Below are positions 12,877 to 23,292 of a stretch of 64,000 bases of DNA, in pieces. Origin of the DNA: Chloromonas sp. AAM2 (lineage: Eukaryota > Chlorophyta > Chlorophyceae > Chlamydomonadales > Chlamydomonadaceae); contig QAXH01006692.1 in the NCBI GenBank assembly GCA_004335635.1, forward strand, positions 29,054-93,053, written 5' to 3'. The notes below the pieces were generated by a model. That model did not search any database, had not been told where the DNA came from, and saw only the letters and a list, made by a program, of their open reading frames with translations. The position numbers were made by a program, and so were the translations under genes. Positions within the stretch are counted from its first letter, which is position 1, and every line of letters starts with the position of its first letter.

Positions 12877-13370
12877 GTGCAATGTATTATGTTGCAGTGT
12901 TTGCAGGAGAATTGAAAGCCTGGCCTTCAGCATGTTGGACCAAGGCTCACACGCACCATCTTTCAACCTTGCGTTTGCTCTACTGGTCGATGCAAATCTA
13001 ATCAAACGAGCGCGTCAAATTGCACTAAGGCGGGTATCCTCCAGATAGCCGTCCCGCTCCTGGCCTCCATTGCTGAACCTATCCTGCAAGTAGGTGAAGT
13101 CTGTCTGCATGCGTGCTGAGCGGCTCAGGTGTCGCGTGGGTTGGATGGTCGAAAACCGCAAGCCGTATGAAACGGGTAACCAATCACGGGTAACCAACTC
13201 AGTAGCCTGCAGCACTTTCTGGGGGAAAGATTACCCCAACTACCAGCGAGCTGATGATGGACAAGTTGGATGGTTGATGTCCAAGGGCAACAATACGAGT
13301 CCAGCCCCACAGCTGCAAGAAGACAAGAAATGTGTCGTGCCTGGGCCTTGATCGCAGCAACCACCCACTT

Positions 13371-13475
13371 ACAAGGAGGGAGTGCACGCCATGCAGCACT
13401 GCCCTCCTGCCATGCAGCGCTGCGCTCCTGCCATGCCCCATTGTGGTAGCACCGCCCTCTTGCCGGGATCCACAC
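13371..13475. repeat. Degenerate GCAGCACYGCCCTCCTGCC minisatellite
   Basis: Three or four imperfect units of about 25-32 bp built on CACTGCCCTCCTGCCATG. The last unit, near 13436-13467, resembles the 32-bp unit of the minisatellite at the right edge (63858-64000). It begins directly after the dispersed motif ACAAGGAGGGAGTGCAC (13373-13389). Confidence 0.7.
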
Positions 13476-13627
13476 ATGCAGCAACATCAGGCTTGCCATG
13501 CGCTATCATGTGCCACGTCCCACTCTGCATTCGTTACGTAGGCTGCCCTATAGGCGGGTGCACAGGTGCAGTTTACAGGCAAAAGCTGGCAGTGGCAAGC
13601 GAAAAGATTGGGTATGGGCTTATATGT

Positions 13628-13688
13628 ATTGTTCAAAGGCATTGCTGCATTGTTCAAAGGCATTGCTGCATCGTCCAAAGGCATGCTG
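13628..13688. repeat. Short tandem repeat, about 25-bp unit
   Basis: Three near-identical units contain GTTCAAAGGCATTGCTGCAT; the third varies to GTCCAAAGGCATGCTG. The array abuts the repeat element that begins at about 13687. Confidence 0.7.
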
Positions 13689-13818
13689 TCCCAGAAGTGG
13701 CAATGCAACACACTGTAACAACCGCACACACCGCACTACACAAAAGCACACTTTACAACTGCAACACCCATCACCAACACTGGTTCCTGTCCCAGAACCG
13801 GCAAACTTCTTTTTTTGG
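13687..13818 (+). repeat. Dispersed short repeat element with TGTCCCAGAA ends and oligo-T tail
   Basis: The unit starts TGTCCCAGAAGTGGCA and ends TGTCCCAGAACCGGCAAACT, then TTCTTTTTTT. The copy at 30795-30973 has the same layout. It looks like a non-autonomous mobile element of about 130-180 bp; class is not determined. Confidence 0.55.
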
Positions 13819-13820
13819 GG

Positions 13821-13842
13821 GTTTAACCCTAACCCTAACCCT
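13821..13842 (+). repeat. Interstitial telomere-like repeat (CCCTAA)3
   Basis: TTTAACCCTAACCCTAACCC is followed by TCAAGGG. This is three hexamers of the TTAGGG type, located directly after the oligo-T/G tail of a repeat element and not at a contig end. Human-type TTAGGG telomeres are reported in some Chlamydomonadales. Confidence 0.75.
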
Positions 13843-13985
13843 CAAGGGACGCTGTTGCTATCAGTCACTTGGTCACCAAATGGTTGAGGGTAGGACCCTC
13901 TATTTCGTCTGGTCCACATAGAATCGACGAGCTGAAGGTGGCAGCTCAAAATGCCGTACGTAAAGCATTACATCAGCAATAACCG

Positions 13986-14012
13986 AAAAAGGTGTTTGCC
14001 AGTTCTGGGACA
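13986..14012 (-). repeat. Inverted copy of the TTGCCAGTTCTGGGACA end motif
   Basis: AAAAAGGTGTTTGCCAGTTCTGGGACAG lies opposite in orientation to the motif at 13788-13818. The two copies face each other tail to tail across 170 bp containing the telomere-like hexamers. Confidence 0.6.
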
Positions 14013-14300
14013 GTTTCCAGGAGATCCACTGCAACCAGTGTGGGATGGGCTAGTCCTCACCATCAACGATAGTGTGGAAGACCTGGCACACAACGTTTGT
14101 CTCGCGTCAACATCACCAGGGTGTGTGATGGAATTGACTCTCATAATGAACTGTACAAAGACCTCGATGAAAAGTTGTGACTGAAGGCATCTCAAAGTTC
14201 ACAAGTTCAACCGCAAAAAATTTGTGCTGCAGACCCACTGATTGCGCAGGCGTCTGTGCTGCAAAACCATTCGACTGCTTGTGGGGGGGTCCATAGAGCA

Positions 14301-17300
14301 TCACTTAGGTGCAGCTGTGGTCACGACTTCTTGTGGTCGCTTGCTTGTGGTTGCTTGCTCGGTCGGCTTCCAGAACGTGGACTCGGGATCTCCGGAGGGC
14401 TTGTCAGGATACGAGTCGATCCACCTGTCAAGAAACAACAAGGTTGTTGTCATGTAATCACTTCGCATGGTCAGAGGTCTTAACATGACTTCTCATCACT
14501 GGCTCATCACTTCTCATGTGTTGACGAGTGCCTTGGGTTAACCAACGGACCGGATTGTATCCACCAGGTTGCAAGGCCGACCGGGTTGCGTACACGAGCT
14601 ATCACCTGAAGAACTCCAAGAAGCGCTTTATGAAGGTCTCATCGTCCCTGGAAACGTCCGCTGGCCACGCCTGGTCTCGGATGCTTGCCAAGCCGCAGGC
14701 CTCCGCTGCATAGCGCTGGATGCGACACGTGCGTGCCAAGCGCGCGGCGGCATATCCAGCGACAGCAGCTGATAGAGCAGCCTTGTCGTCTGTACCAACG
14801 CTTGGCGACGACGTCTCCCTTTGCGTCGCAGCCCCAGCTCCTGACTTCCAACCCACGAGTGCTGAGCGATGCGTCTCCAACTGACTGATGAACGTTTCTG
14901 CATCCTCAAACGCTGTTCGCGCGCCTTGCCCTGGGCGCGGATGCATGGCATGGGCTGCATCGCCAATGAGCACCACACGGCCGCCTGGGCTGCTGTTGCC
15001 TGCGCCTAGCTGGTCCAGAGGCAAACGGTCAAACAGGGCACGCTCGTAAATGTCCGACTCGGGCGTGGCCTGCGAACAAAGTCGTCAAGCGAGAAACGAT
15101 TGCCCACTAGGTTGTGCAACTAACCGCAGGTTCACGTCAGACACAGCATACATAGGGATCGATGCACAACATGAGGCAGCGCAACAACAAGAAGCTGGCT
15201 CCTGACATGCTGTCAACAGCACTGTACACAGCTGCTGGTCGCAGGCTCTCTACTGGCGCCATGGCTCTTGTCGCACGCCAGCAAGTCGATTGCCAACCCC
15301 ATTGCATACAAGGAATACTCCCCACAAAACGAACATTCATGAAAACCGTTTCGTTGCCAGCCACAGGGAGAGCGACCATGCTAAGCGCGTCAGTATTTGT
15401 CACCCGCCTGCACGACCTTCAGTGCAGTATCCCATCCCAGCTCCTCCAGCAGCGCCACTAGCCTGGCCTTGCTGCCCGGGCAGCCCAGCCCCCCGCCGTG
15501 TGCCTGCGCTGCACTGGGCTGGCCGCTGGCAGGGCATGTGAAGGCAGGGGTGTCTGCCTGCTGGGTCAGGGTCCAGAAGGTGTAGCCACACCCCGCGTCA
15601 CTCACAAGGCTGCAGAGTGCGAGAACGATCAGGCGATGCAACAGTGCAACAGTCAACTCACAGTAAAGACCACCCTGACTGCAAAGCGCTCGCACAAAGC
15701 ATGGAACACAAGGCATCAAACTCCAGCCTCTCTCAACGTGGCCGGTGATTTCCGTATGCCGAGTCTGTGCCGGTGGCAGTGCAGGGTCATGAAACAATGC
15801 AACACTGTCACAACCAACTGACACAAGTCGCTCACAAGGCTGCAAGGGCCGTCAAACAGTGCAGCAATGTCAACGGATTCACACAAAATACACAAGTGGT
15901 GCAAAGCGCTCACACAAAGCATCACATTGCAGCCAGACCAACCGGACTTGAGACTTGTACAAACAGCGCATGCCACAGGTGGCAAGCAGGACTGTCCCGG
16001 AGCAGGCGGCACATGCAAAGCGCCCGCAATGATTCCACATCCACCGAGTTTGTCGCAAACGTGAGCATCAGCCAAAACGGACTTGCTGCCACGCAGTGAT
16101 GATGTATGTGCTTACCAATTCATGGATGAGTGTTGCGAGTCGGGATTGTTATAGAACATCATCTGCTCCCCCGGCTGGTGTGCCTTGACCACGGAGCTGT
16201 CCGGGTTGTGGATGAGGGCGCTCCAGTTCATGTGGCCGAGGTACCTGTGCATGTGAAACCAGCAGGCAATGATTACACGAGAGCAGCCATGTGTGCAAGA
16301 CCCACCTACCACTTGCCCCCGGTATGACCTGGGGCCTGACCCAATCATCAGTGTGTTTGGAGTCACTCAACACAAGCGGCTTAATATAGTCTTCATCGAG
16401 TACGCAGCCATCCATTCGTTTGACCCAAGCCAGACAGGGATAAAGCTCGAAAAACTGGGGAGACGAACCTGGAAAAACACTGTGGAAACAAGACTAAAAC
16501 AAACAACACTAGGCTGAAACGGTTTGCAGTGGCAGCCTTCTCAATCATGCTGATCAGTTCACCTTGGTCCTGGGTCATGGGGTATCATGGTAGCCCTTAA
16601 AGCCGACCTCAGCCCGTCGCCAGCTATGGCCAGACGCGCTGTGACCTCCTCACCGTCCTGCGCACGTGTGCACACATCAGCAAGCATGCAATGTCACACA
16701 TACTGCAACCATGTTAAGCCCTACACTGTGCTCCTGGCGCATGCCACGCCTCATGGCATGTGGTTGAACAGCGTTCCAACGTGTCCGGTTTGTTCGCTGT
16801 TTTTGTTTTCTTGCTCATGGCAGGTCAGGGCGACTGGTGTAATTATGCACGTCGCATGCATCGACACCTGATGAGATTTCACATGCCCCACCTTGAAGCG
16901 CACCCTCACACAGTCCTCCTCCTCGGTGTAGCCCACAGCATGGGCGCTGCAGTGCACTGATTCACTGGGGACCAGGTCAGCAAGAATGTCCTTCAACTGC
17001 AACGCACCGGGCAACAGTCTCTGGATAAGAGTTGGGCCCAGCCTGTCATCTATATCGTTGCAGTCTCTAGAATAGATGACCTCTTACGATCAGCTTAACG
17101 ATTGTCAGGCGCGTAATTCTTGAACAGATATTGTGTCTAGCTGCAGTACCGTGGGTTGTACCATGGAAAGACATGTAATGATAATGTGGGGGAGCTCCAC
17201 AGGGTGGCGCGCTGTTGAAGAGCCACTTACCTGAGACCACCTGACGCCATGCCAGCCTGGCACAACAGGCAGAGGCTCCACAACCATGTCATGTGTCTTG

Positions 17301-18110
17301 TCTATCCTGATGGTCCGGGTGGCGATGCGCCTTTCTGAGGCCCGTGTCCTGCAGTATAGCACATCTGGGAAAGGTTTGTACTACGACTATGAGTTTGCCA
17401 AACAGTTTGGATATCAATAAGATAGGCTCGCACGCTACTAGTGTTCAGGTACTGGTGTTATTTGTGGTAGCTTACAGTAGTTCAGGGACAATGTCCTGGT
17501 GAAGCCTATCCAGAGAGTTCAAGGCGTTGCGTCCCAGGGATATGAGGGTAGAGTTCTCCGATCGCAGCTGGGTGCCGCGTTCTGCACACAAGAGGGCATC
17601 CACAAGCATGCCGAGATCCAGATTAGGTTGGTATGATACCCGGTCCAGAAAAGACTGCAGCGTTCTGTTCACGCCATGGCGTTTCGACATCAACCCCCCT
17701 AGTAAAAACTTGTACTGCACACATGGGCACTGGATTCCAAGAGCCGATCTGTTGACGTGTGGAGCAAGCAGTTCATCAAAACGTGCTGATGATAGAAATG
17801 GCGCACGGTGCTGACAAAATTGCGAAGCTACTGGGCACTCGAGCGCGGTGAGACGCTGTTGCAAATTGCAGGAGTTGGTGATTACCGTACACGCGTGCAT
17901 TATATCCTCTGAAGTGCAGGCCTGCTGCCATGGCCAGGCCACCCAGACCTCCGCCTATGATGGCAATGTCGCACGCTACATCTGCACCTGCACGGGCGTG
18001 AAGTTCAAGCCATTGTGCACGGCATCACTTCTCTCTGGTGTTGTGGCAGGCAAATGCCATTGGGTCTCACCAGAAGGTTCGGCTCCCTTGTCAAGCTTGG
18101 CGTACACTGG
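14301..18110 (-). CDS. FAD-dependent monooxygenase, zeaxanthin epoxidase/UbiH-like (5' end unresolved)
   Basis: Predicted flavoprotein hydroxylase/epoxidase. Ten exons join in phase on the minus strand: 18110-18071, 17987-17886, 17581-17476, 17348-17231, 17020-16892, 16657-16563, 16244-16116, 15609-15408, 15069-14606, 14424-14301, about 502 residues plus an unresolved N-terminus. The FAD Rossmann motif is IAIIGGGLGGLAMAAGL; exon 3 restores VYERGTQLRSENSTLISLGR, with the Arg typical of this family; the DG motif appears as IAGDGLRSALRA; the second FAD motif is GDAAHAMHPRPGQGARTAFE. The intron 15407-15070 has a GC donor (CAG|GCGGGT), chosen because it yields VVQATPESDIYERALFDR, a family-like stretch. 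No in-frame ATG precedes exon 18110-18071, so a start or transit-peptide exon lies upstream. Substrate is unknown; it lacks visible evidence for a specific zeaxanthin role. Confidence 0.85.
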
Positions 18111-18637
18111 CTGCAAAGGTGAACGCGCACCCGGGCGTGGGTTGGCGCGCCTGCGGCATGCGGACAGTGTACGCCTCGCTCACATGGGGTGGTCTCAACA
18201 GTCAGGGTCTTGGCATGCCACACAGGGACGAATGCCAGGGACGTGTTGAGCGCACCGACAGTTACAGGACTGCTGCAGGGCAACGCAGCCACAGGGCTTC
18301 ACAATGATCAGGGATGGGCGACGCACTGCGTACCTGTCCAAAATCCCTGATGCGGCCGTGCTGCGTGTGGTGCGGCTGCCGGCACAAGCGCCAGGGCACC
18401 CAACGCTCGCAAGAACCTGCATTGCTGTGTTCTCGGAGATTATAAGCTTCAGATGCCACAATGGTAGGGCGTTTCAGTGGCCTTGATGGCTACCTTGAAT
18501 TGACATGCCGCGTGGCTTCAGTCAACGTGACGCAATGTGATGCCTTGGAAATGGCGTGGGAACGTTCCCAGCTTCCACACTGAATTGTCTGACTTTCGTG
18601 TGTGCAGAGCGGCATTTATGGCCAGAATTGCTGGCAG
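18111..18637. promoter_or_regulatory. Divergent region between FAD monooxygenase and RCCR-like gene
   Basis: The two genes are transcribed away from each other. The missing first exon of the monooxygenase must lie here or across the neighbour. A candidate minus-strand segment, 18423-18337, begins MQVLASVGCPGACAGSRTT and ends at a good donor, but its phase does not fit exon 18110-18071, so it was not joined. Confidence 0.35.
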
Positions 18638-21473
18638 ATGATTGCGTTGTCGCATACAACTGGCTTTGGGGCCCGTGCCTTGCGGTAAGTCGCCGCGTTC
18701 AAACGCTCACAAGAGCTCTTAGCCACAGGACCTGCAGGCATGGCAAACAAGCACCAGCGTGAGCAGTGATCCGTAGTTCCGTGATCCTCAGTCCATTGGC
18801 TCTGGTGGGATGTCCTGCTTGTTTGGCAGGCTGATCAGACTCGTTGCCTCGTGCAATGTCTCGTGCACACATGGCAGACCGGCACTGGCAGACCGACTTG
18901 GCAGTGCTCAACAACTCGCACTTTGCCCTCCAGTGCTCAACAGCAGCTTCAGCTGAAGATGAGGGTGTCATTCTAATTGATCTGAACATTTGCGGGCCGG
19001 AGATCTGCTGGATTGGATGACGTGGATTTTGCAACGTTCCAACTTTGCAGGCGCGTTGACACCTGTTCGAAGCAACGCCACCTTTCTCGTCCAGCTGCGA
19101 ACAAACCGTACCCAAAGATGGATCAGGCGCCCGAATGCATTGGTAAGCATGTGCCAGACTGTGAATCTGGGCAAAAGCTGACTGCTGAACTGGACTGTCT
19201 GATCATGCACATAGGGAATGATGAATGGAAATAATGAGTTTAGGTCATGTATGTAGTTCACGTCATGTCACAATTGCGTTTGCTGTCCTTGGCAGGTCTA
19301 TCAGAAGAGGCAACCAATTTATGTATGCTCATGCATATGCATGCATGCATATGCATGCGTGACTGGCTGGCTCCCTTTATCTAGTCTTTGGCCTTGACTT
19401 TTGCGGCCCCGTCCTGTTTGCTTTGGGTTGGCCTGCCTGGNNNNNNNNNNNNNNNNNNNNNNNNNNNNNNNAGGCCAGGGCGGTGCCCATCCCGTTCCGT
19501 GTCCTCTGACGGCTTCCCTGGTGTAAATACATATATATGCCACAGATGCGTTTGCTCACCTTGGCAGGTTTGTCGGAGGAGGCGACTAGCTTCCTGCAAG
19601 CCAATGAGTGGGCCAGGTCTGTTGCTCAGCTTCAGCAAGGCGTTCACGAGCAGATACAGCAGCAGCTGGAGCCGCTGCATGTGCAGCCCACTCAGTACGC
19701 AGAGCATGGCATGCTTCAGGAGCATGCACCCGGTGGCCAATCACATGTGCGGATCAGTACCCATGCTGGGAAAGGAGCTGTCAGGTGAGTTACTCTGTTA
19801 TGTACCTGCCTGGCAAGCCAGGCCAAATCTAGGTCACATGATGTGCATCCGTATAGTCAGAAGAAGCTTTTTGTGGCATGATATGCGCTTTGATCAGCAC
19901 TGTTCGGACCAGCAATGCTCGATCCAGCACTGTTTCACGAGAATGTCTGCCCCACTGAGCTTTCAATACCGAAAGCCAATGCAGGCTAGTCTGCTGCTGG
20001 AAGTCAGAATGTGCGTTGCGGTGCTGCTTGTTTCCACATGCACTCTCGCAGGCACAAGTTCCAGGTCACCACAGTGTTCCCCCCATTCGGCATGCTCTAC
20101 AGCAAGACCGGCGCACATGCATGCCCTGAGCAAGGGTGAGGGACACCAGGGCCGTGAAAACTGGTGCTGTAGAGCAGTGCAGGTATGTAAGGCATGGCCG
20201 TGAAAACTGGTGCTGCAGTGGCTTGCTGCGAGACACGCCCGCCTGCGTTTTTGTATGTGTTGCTGTTGTTGTTGTTGTTGTTGTTATTGTTGTTGTTGTT
20301 GTTGTTGTTGTTTACATGGCCTTCAGTATGGGGAGGACTGCTCAGCGCCCACCTCACGCCCGCCTGTGTTTGCTGCACGATCTTGTGTGGTCCCTGCAGG
20401 ACTCCCCATCTGGACGTCGAGATAGCAGGCACTCGGCAGTCCGTTCTGCTGGCCATGTTCATGACACCCCGCCTGTCCACCCTGCGCCACCCCGCCTACA
20501 CAAGCAAGTACTATGCTAGCGTACCGCCTGCACAAGCAGACGGCAACGGCAGTGGCGACAGCCAGCCAGCCCTGCTGCCGCTGAAATCCCTTCACAACCG
20601 AATGCATGACCGGGCTGAGAAGGGGGTAGGCATTGAACTACTGTCTGACCGCGACCCGACGGACTCCGCTGCCCCCGCTACACAGCCGCTCTACCGTCAC
20701 TTCCACAGCCGACAGCTGTACACGCGCCTGATGGCTGGCCACGGCGCGCTGTTCACTTTTGACCCGAGCAGCCCAGATGCTTTGTCAGCTGTGCGGGAGG
20801 ACTTGGCTGCGTTTGTTGCCCTTTGGTGAGTGAGTCAGCACCGTGCATTCAGTAGTGATCTGCAGTGAAAGTGAGTATCCTTTATACAAGTATCGTGTCA
20901 GCACGTTGAACAGAAGATCGCTCAAGTATCCATATACAACTCGTACTCGTATTGCAACGGGCTGCTGTTGCCAAGTCCAAACCACTGTCATCATCATCAC
21001 CTGGATTCCAGCCTGGCAGGCTTCTGCCGGGTTTCTGCTGCGCTTTGTGCCTTTCTTCTTCTTTCTTGCCCAGGGTAGGTCAGGGCGGTACACATCCCGT
21101 TGCGCGTCCTTTGATGGCCTTTGACGGCTTGCCTGATGCTGCAACAGTTGCTGTTGTTGTTGCATCTGCTGCAGTTGCTGCTGCTGTTGCAGTCTTTGCG
21201 TCAGGTGACGAAACAAATGAAGCAACCTTTTTTGGACTCAGGTGTGCGTGGGCGAAGGCAGACTGGGCGAAAGGAGATGGGCCGCACCTGCCTAACTATC
21301 TGCTGAATGAGTGCCGTGACATGACCAAGCTATGGGCCAACTCTTTCGATATGGATGAGGAGACTGACCAGTTGGAAAAACTGATCGGCAGTGAGGCGGC
21401 AACACGAGTTAAGAAGACTTTGAACGGGGAGGCGTCACTGGCAGGCGAGCCTTGGTGGAAAGGTGCCAAATAG
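18638..21473 (+). CDS. Plastid protein resembling red chlorophyll catabolite reductase (bilin reductase superfamily)
   Basis: Six exons join in phase: 18638-18684, 19051-19142, 19568-19784, 20052-20135, 20400-20825, 21242-21473, giving 365 residues; plant RCCR is of similar size. The N-terminus MIALSHTTGFGARALRRVDT looks like a transit peptide. The central region reads HKFQVTTVFPPFGMLYSKTG, then PHLDVEIAGTRQSVLLAMFM and TPRLSTLRHPAYTSKYY, matching the order seen in RCCR of a beta strand, an H-L-x-x-E strand and a P-R-x-x-L-x-x-x-P-x-Y-x-x-x-Y-Y segment. A C-terminal helix ends LAAFVALW before the last splice. RCCR opens the chlorophyll-breakdown product in land plants; in algae the role is less clear. 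Family call is by recalled pattern; another ferredoxin-dependent bilin reductase-fold protein is possible. Exon models are better supported than function. Confidence 0.6.
19270..19318 (+). repeat. Duplicated relic of an exon boundary
   Basis: GCGTTTGCTGTCCTTGGCAG followed by a SEEATN-type coding start matches the true acceptor and exon start at 19548-19600. The copy decays after about 45 bp into ATGCATGC repeats. Confidence 0.7.
19385..19535 (+). repeat. Dispersed repeat, GACGGCTTCCCTG family, copy 1
   Basis: The right part (19472-19535) reads GCCAGGGCGGTGCCCATCCC and later GACGGCTTCCCTGGTGTAAA. It aligns by eye with copies at 21005-21140, 31130-31230 and 45715-45775. Confidence 0.65.
19441..19471. 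other. Assembly gap (31 N)
   Basis: The gap interrupts a copy of the dispersed GACGGCTTCCCTG repeat inside intron 2 of the RCCR-like gene. Confidence 0.95.
20262..20312 (+). repeat. (TTG)n microsatellite
   Basis: A run of TTG triplets with one TTA interruption, intronic in the RCCR-like gene. Confidence 0.9.
21005..21140 (+). repeat. Dispersed repeat, GACGGCTTCCCTG family, copy 2
   Basis: The core reads CTTGCCCAGGGTAGGTCAGG, then GGCGGTACACATCCCGT and TTTGACGGCTTGCCTGATG. It is almost the same as the copy at 31130-31230 and lies in the last intron of the RCCR-like gene. Confidence 0.75.
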
Positions 21474-22689
21474 CTGTATGCTGGAAGGGTGCAGAGTAGC
21501 TGTATGCAACATGTTTTCTCAGACCCAGCAGTAATAGGCAAAACCTATGTTCCGGCAAGCATGCGTGTATTCTGTCGCCGGTCAAGGCCGCAAGCATAGT
21601 CTTCAGGCTTGAGCAGCAGGATGCGTAATGGCCGGGTTTCTCGACGTCGGCGTTGATAGTGGGTGTTGATGGATATGGGATATCCAAATACTAACACTGG
21701 TGGTTAACAGACCCATCATGGGGCGAGAGTCCCCTTACCAACGATATTTGAATCAATACGGTAAACTGAAGCCTTTCTAAGGGATTATCATCAAGATCAT
21801 TGGATTGTGTTGCGACATGTTGCTTCCACTCATTTATCCATGAACTGGTGCAATCAGTTTGTGGCCGGTGCAAATTGTCAAGTACAGTGACGGTCCCTGG
21901 ATCATGCGGTGCAATTCCCTTTGTAGTTAAACCCTATAGGATGATCGGATACTGGGGCGATTGGAAATAGGGCGTGTCACTGTACATATCCAGCTAGCCC
22001 TGCATGTTTGTATTGAATTTTGACAACTCGAAACACATGAAGCACGTGGCATGTCACTCGGGAGGAGGCGCGCTGGCGCGCTCTTAGGCAATGATGGGCC
22101 AGCAATTGGCAGTTAAAGAGGAGTATCAGGGCATCGGGGCGACTAAGATATGCACCACCCTCCGCATGGAAAGCTCCTCTGCTATAATGTGGTGCTCAGA
22201 CTCTTCAGGGCAGCCAACAGAATAAAAGTGGCCAAGTACCAAATAAGTTAGCACCGTTCTTGTTCTAATGTGGAGCTGCCTTTGGCAGCAGCGCCACATC
22301 AGATTCAAGGCTTCCAGACTGAAGCTTTCTCCAGAAATGGTGCTGCGCCCAGCACGGCCAACATGACGGCTCCTGTGCTCACTCCTCTGATCACCATTTT
22401 GCACGAGCCCGCCTAGGTATCATGTAAAAAGAAGATGTTTGCCAGTTCTGGGACACCAGCTTGTACGCTGCACTGGCCGCACTGGGCTCCTGACAGGCGA
22501 CTGTAATTGCAGCAGGCTGCGTGTTGTTGTTTGATCTGATCTATCCTGGCAGGAGAAGGCCAAGGTTAAAATAGTGTGAGATGACAACATGTGAGATGAT
22601 AAGCGTGACCCCACCGCGACACGGCCCACAAGCTTCCACCAAGTCCGCCATCAAGCACATTGCTATAGCGCTGATCTTATCTCATCAGC
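21474..22689. other. Intergenic spacer with one repeat-end motif
   Basis: No supportable coding exon. Minus-oriented copy of the dispersed end motif at 22426-22453 (AAAAAGAAGATG, then TTTGCCAGTTCTGGGACAC). Confidence 0.5.
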
Positions 22690-23292
22690 ATGCTGCTCGC
22701 CCGCAACGCATCTGCCTTTACGGGAGCCTCTGCATCCCGGCGCGCAGCAGTGCCCCGCCCGGAAGTGAAGACCAGGTCTTTGCCAGCCTTCATCAGCCAG
22801 CATGCTGTAATCCTGGATGTAGCTGAACGTACTGGCACAGTAGACGCTCCCATCCAAATACCTATCATCATGTAAGGGTTTCGTAGTTTTTGCCAGTTTT
22901 GCAGTGAAGCCTGTGCCTTGGCCGATGCCCTGCATTATTTGCGTACGCCTGCAGTGGCATCGTTGTCGCTCTGGCCGGCACTGCAATCATTCCCATCGTG
23001 CTTAATCCAGGTAAGCCGACCTGGACACCTCTCATCCGCTGACGTGGCGAGGTACACACAGATCGCTAAGCTTAGAACCAGAGATCACCAGCTGCATGGC
23101 CACGGGAAGCTCTTGCTTATTCTGTTGTTGTTGTTGGTGCACAATGTCAATGGTCTTCAGGTCAGTGACATGCATCGAATGCGCATGGTTGTGTTGATGA
23201 CGCATGGGCATGCCTTTGCAGGGCAGGAGGCTGCTGATGATATGTTCGAAGGCAAGAAGCCCAAGACCAGCGTGAAGAACAAGAAGAAGTGA
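22690..23292 (+). CDS. Small single-helix plastid (thylakoid-type) protein
   Basis: Three short exons join in phase: 22690-22775, 22955-23010, 23222-23292, giving 70 residues. The first 29 residues (MLLARNASAFTGASASRRAA onward) are rich in A, S and R without acids, as in a chloroplast transit peptide. Exon 2 encodes one hydrophobic span, SGIVVALAGTAIIPIVLNPG, long enough to cross a membrane. The tail, QEAADDMFEGKKPKTSVKNK, is charged and ends in lysines, with a stop after KKK. Size and design match low-molecular-mass subunits of photosynthetic complexes, but I do not recognise the specific family. All splice sites are canonical and phases agree, which makes chance unlikely for so short a gene. 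Location is inferred. Confidence 0.65.

Noticed and set aside
13015..13110. Coding-like minus-strand frame MQTDFTYLQDRFSNGGQERD upstream of the LC4-like gene
   Set aside because: No donor puts it in phase with the acceptor at 12856, and the EF-hand gene has its own in-frame ATG. It may be a separate exon but is not supportable.
13821..13842. Telomere at a chromosome end
   Set aside because: Only three hexamers with genes on both sides; an interstitial repeat.
20262..20312. Coding poly-cysteine or poly-leucine protein
   Set aside because: The frames arise from a (TTG)n microsatellite inside an intron.
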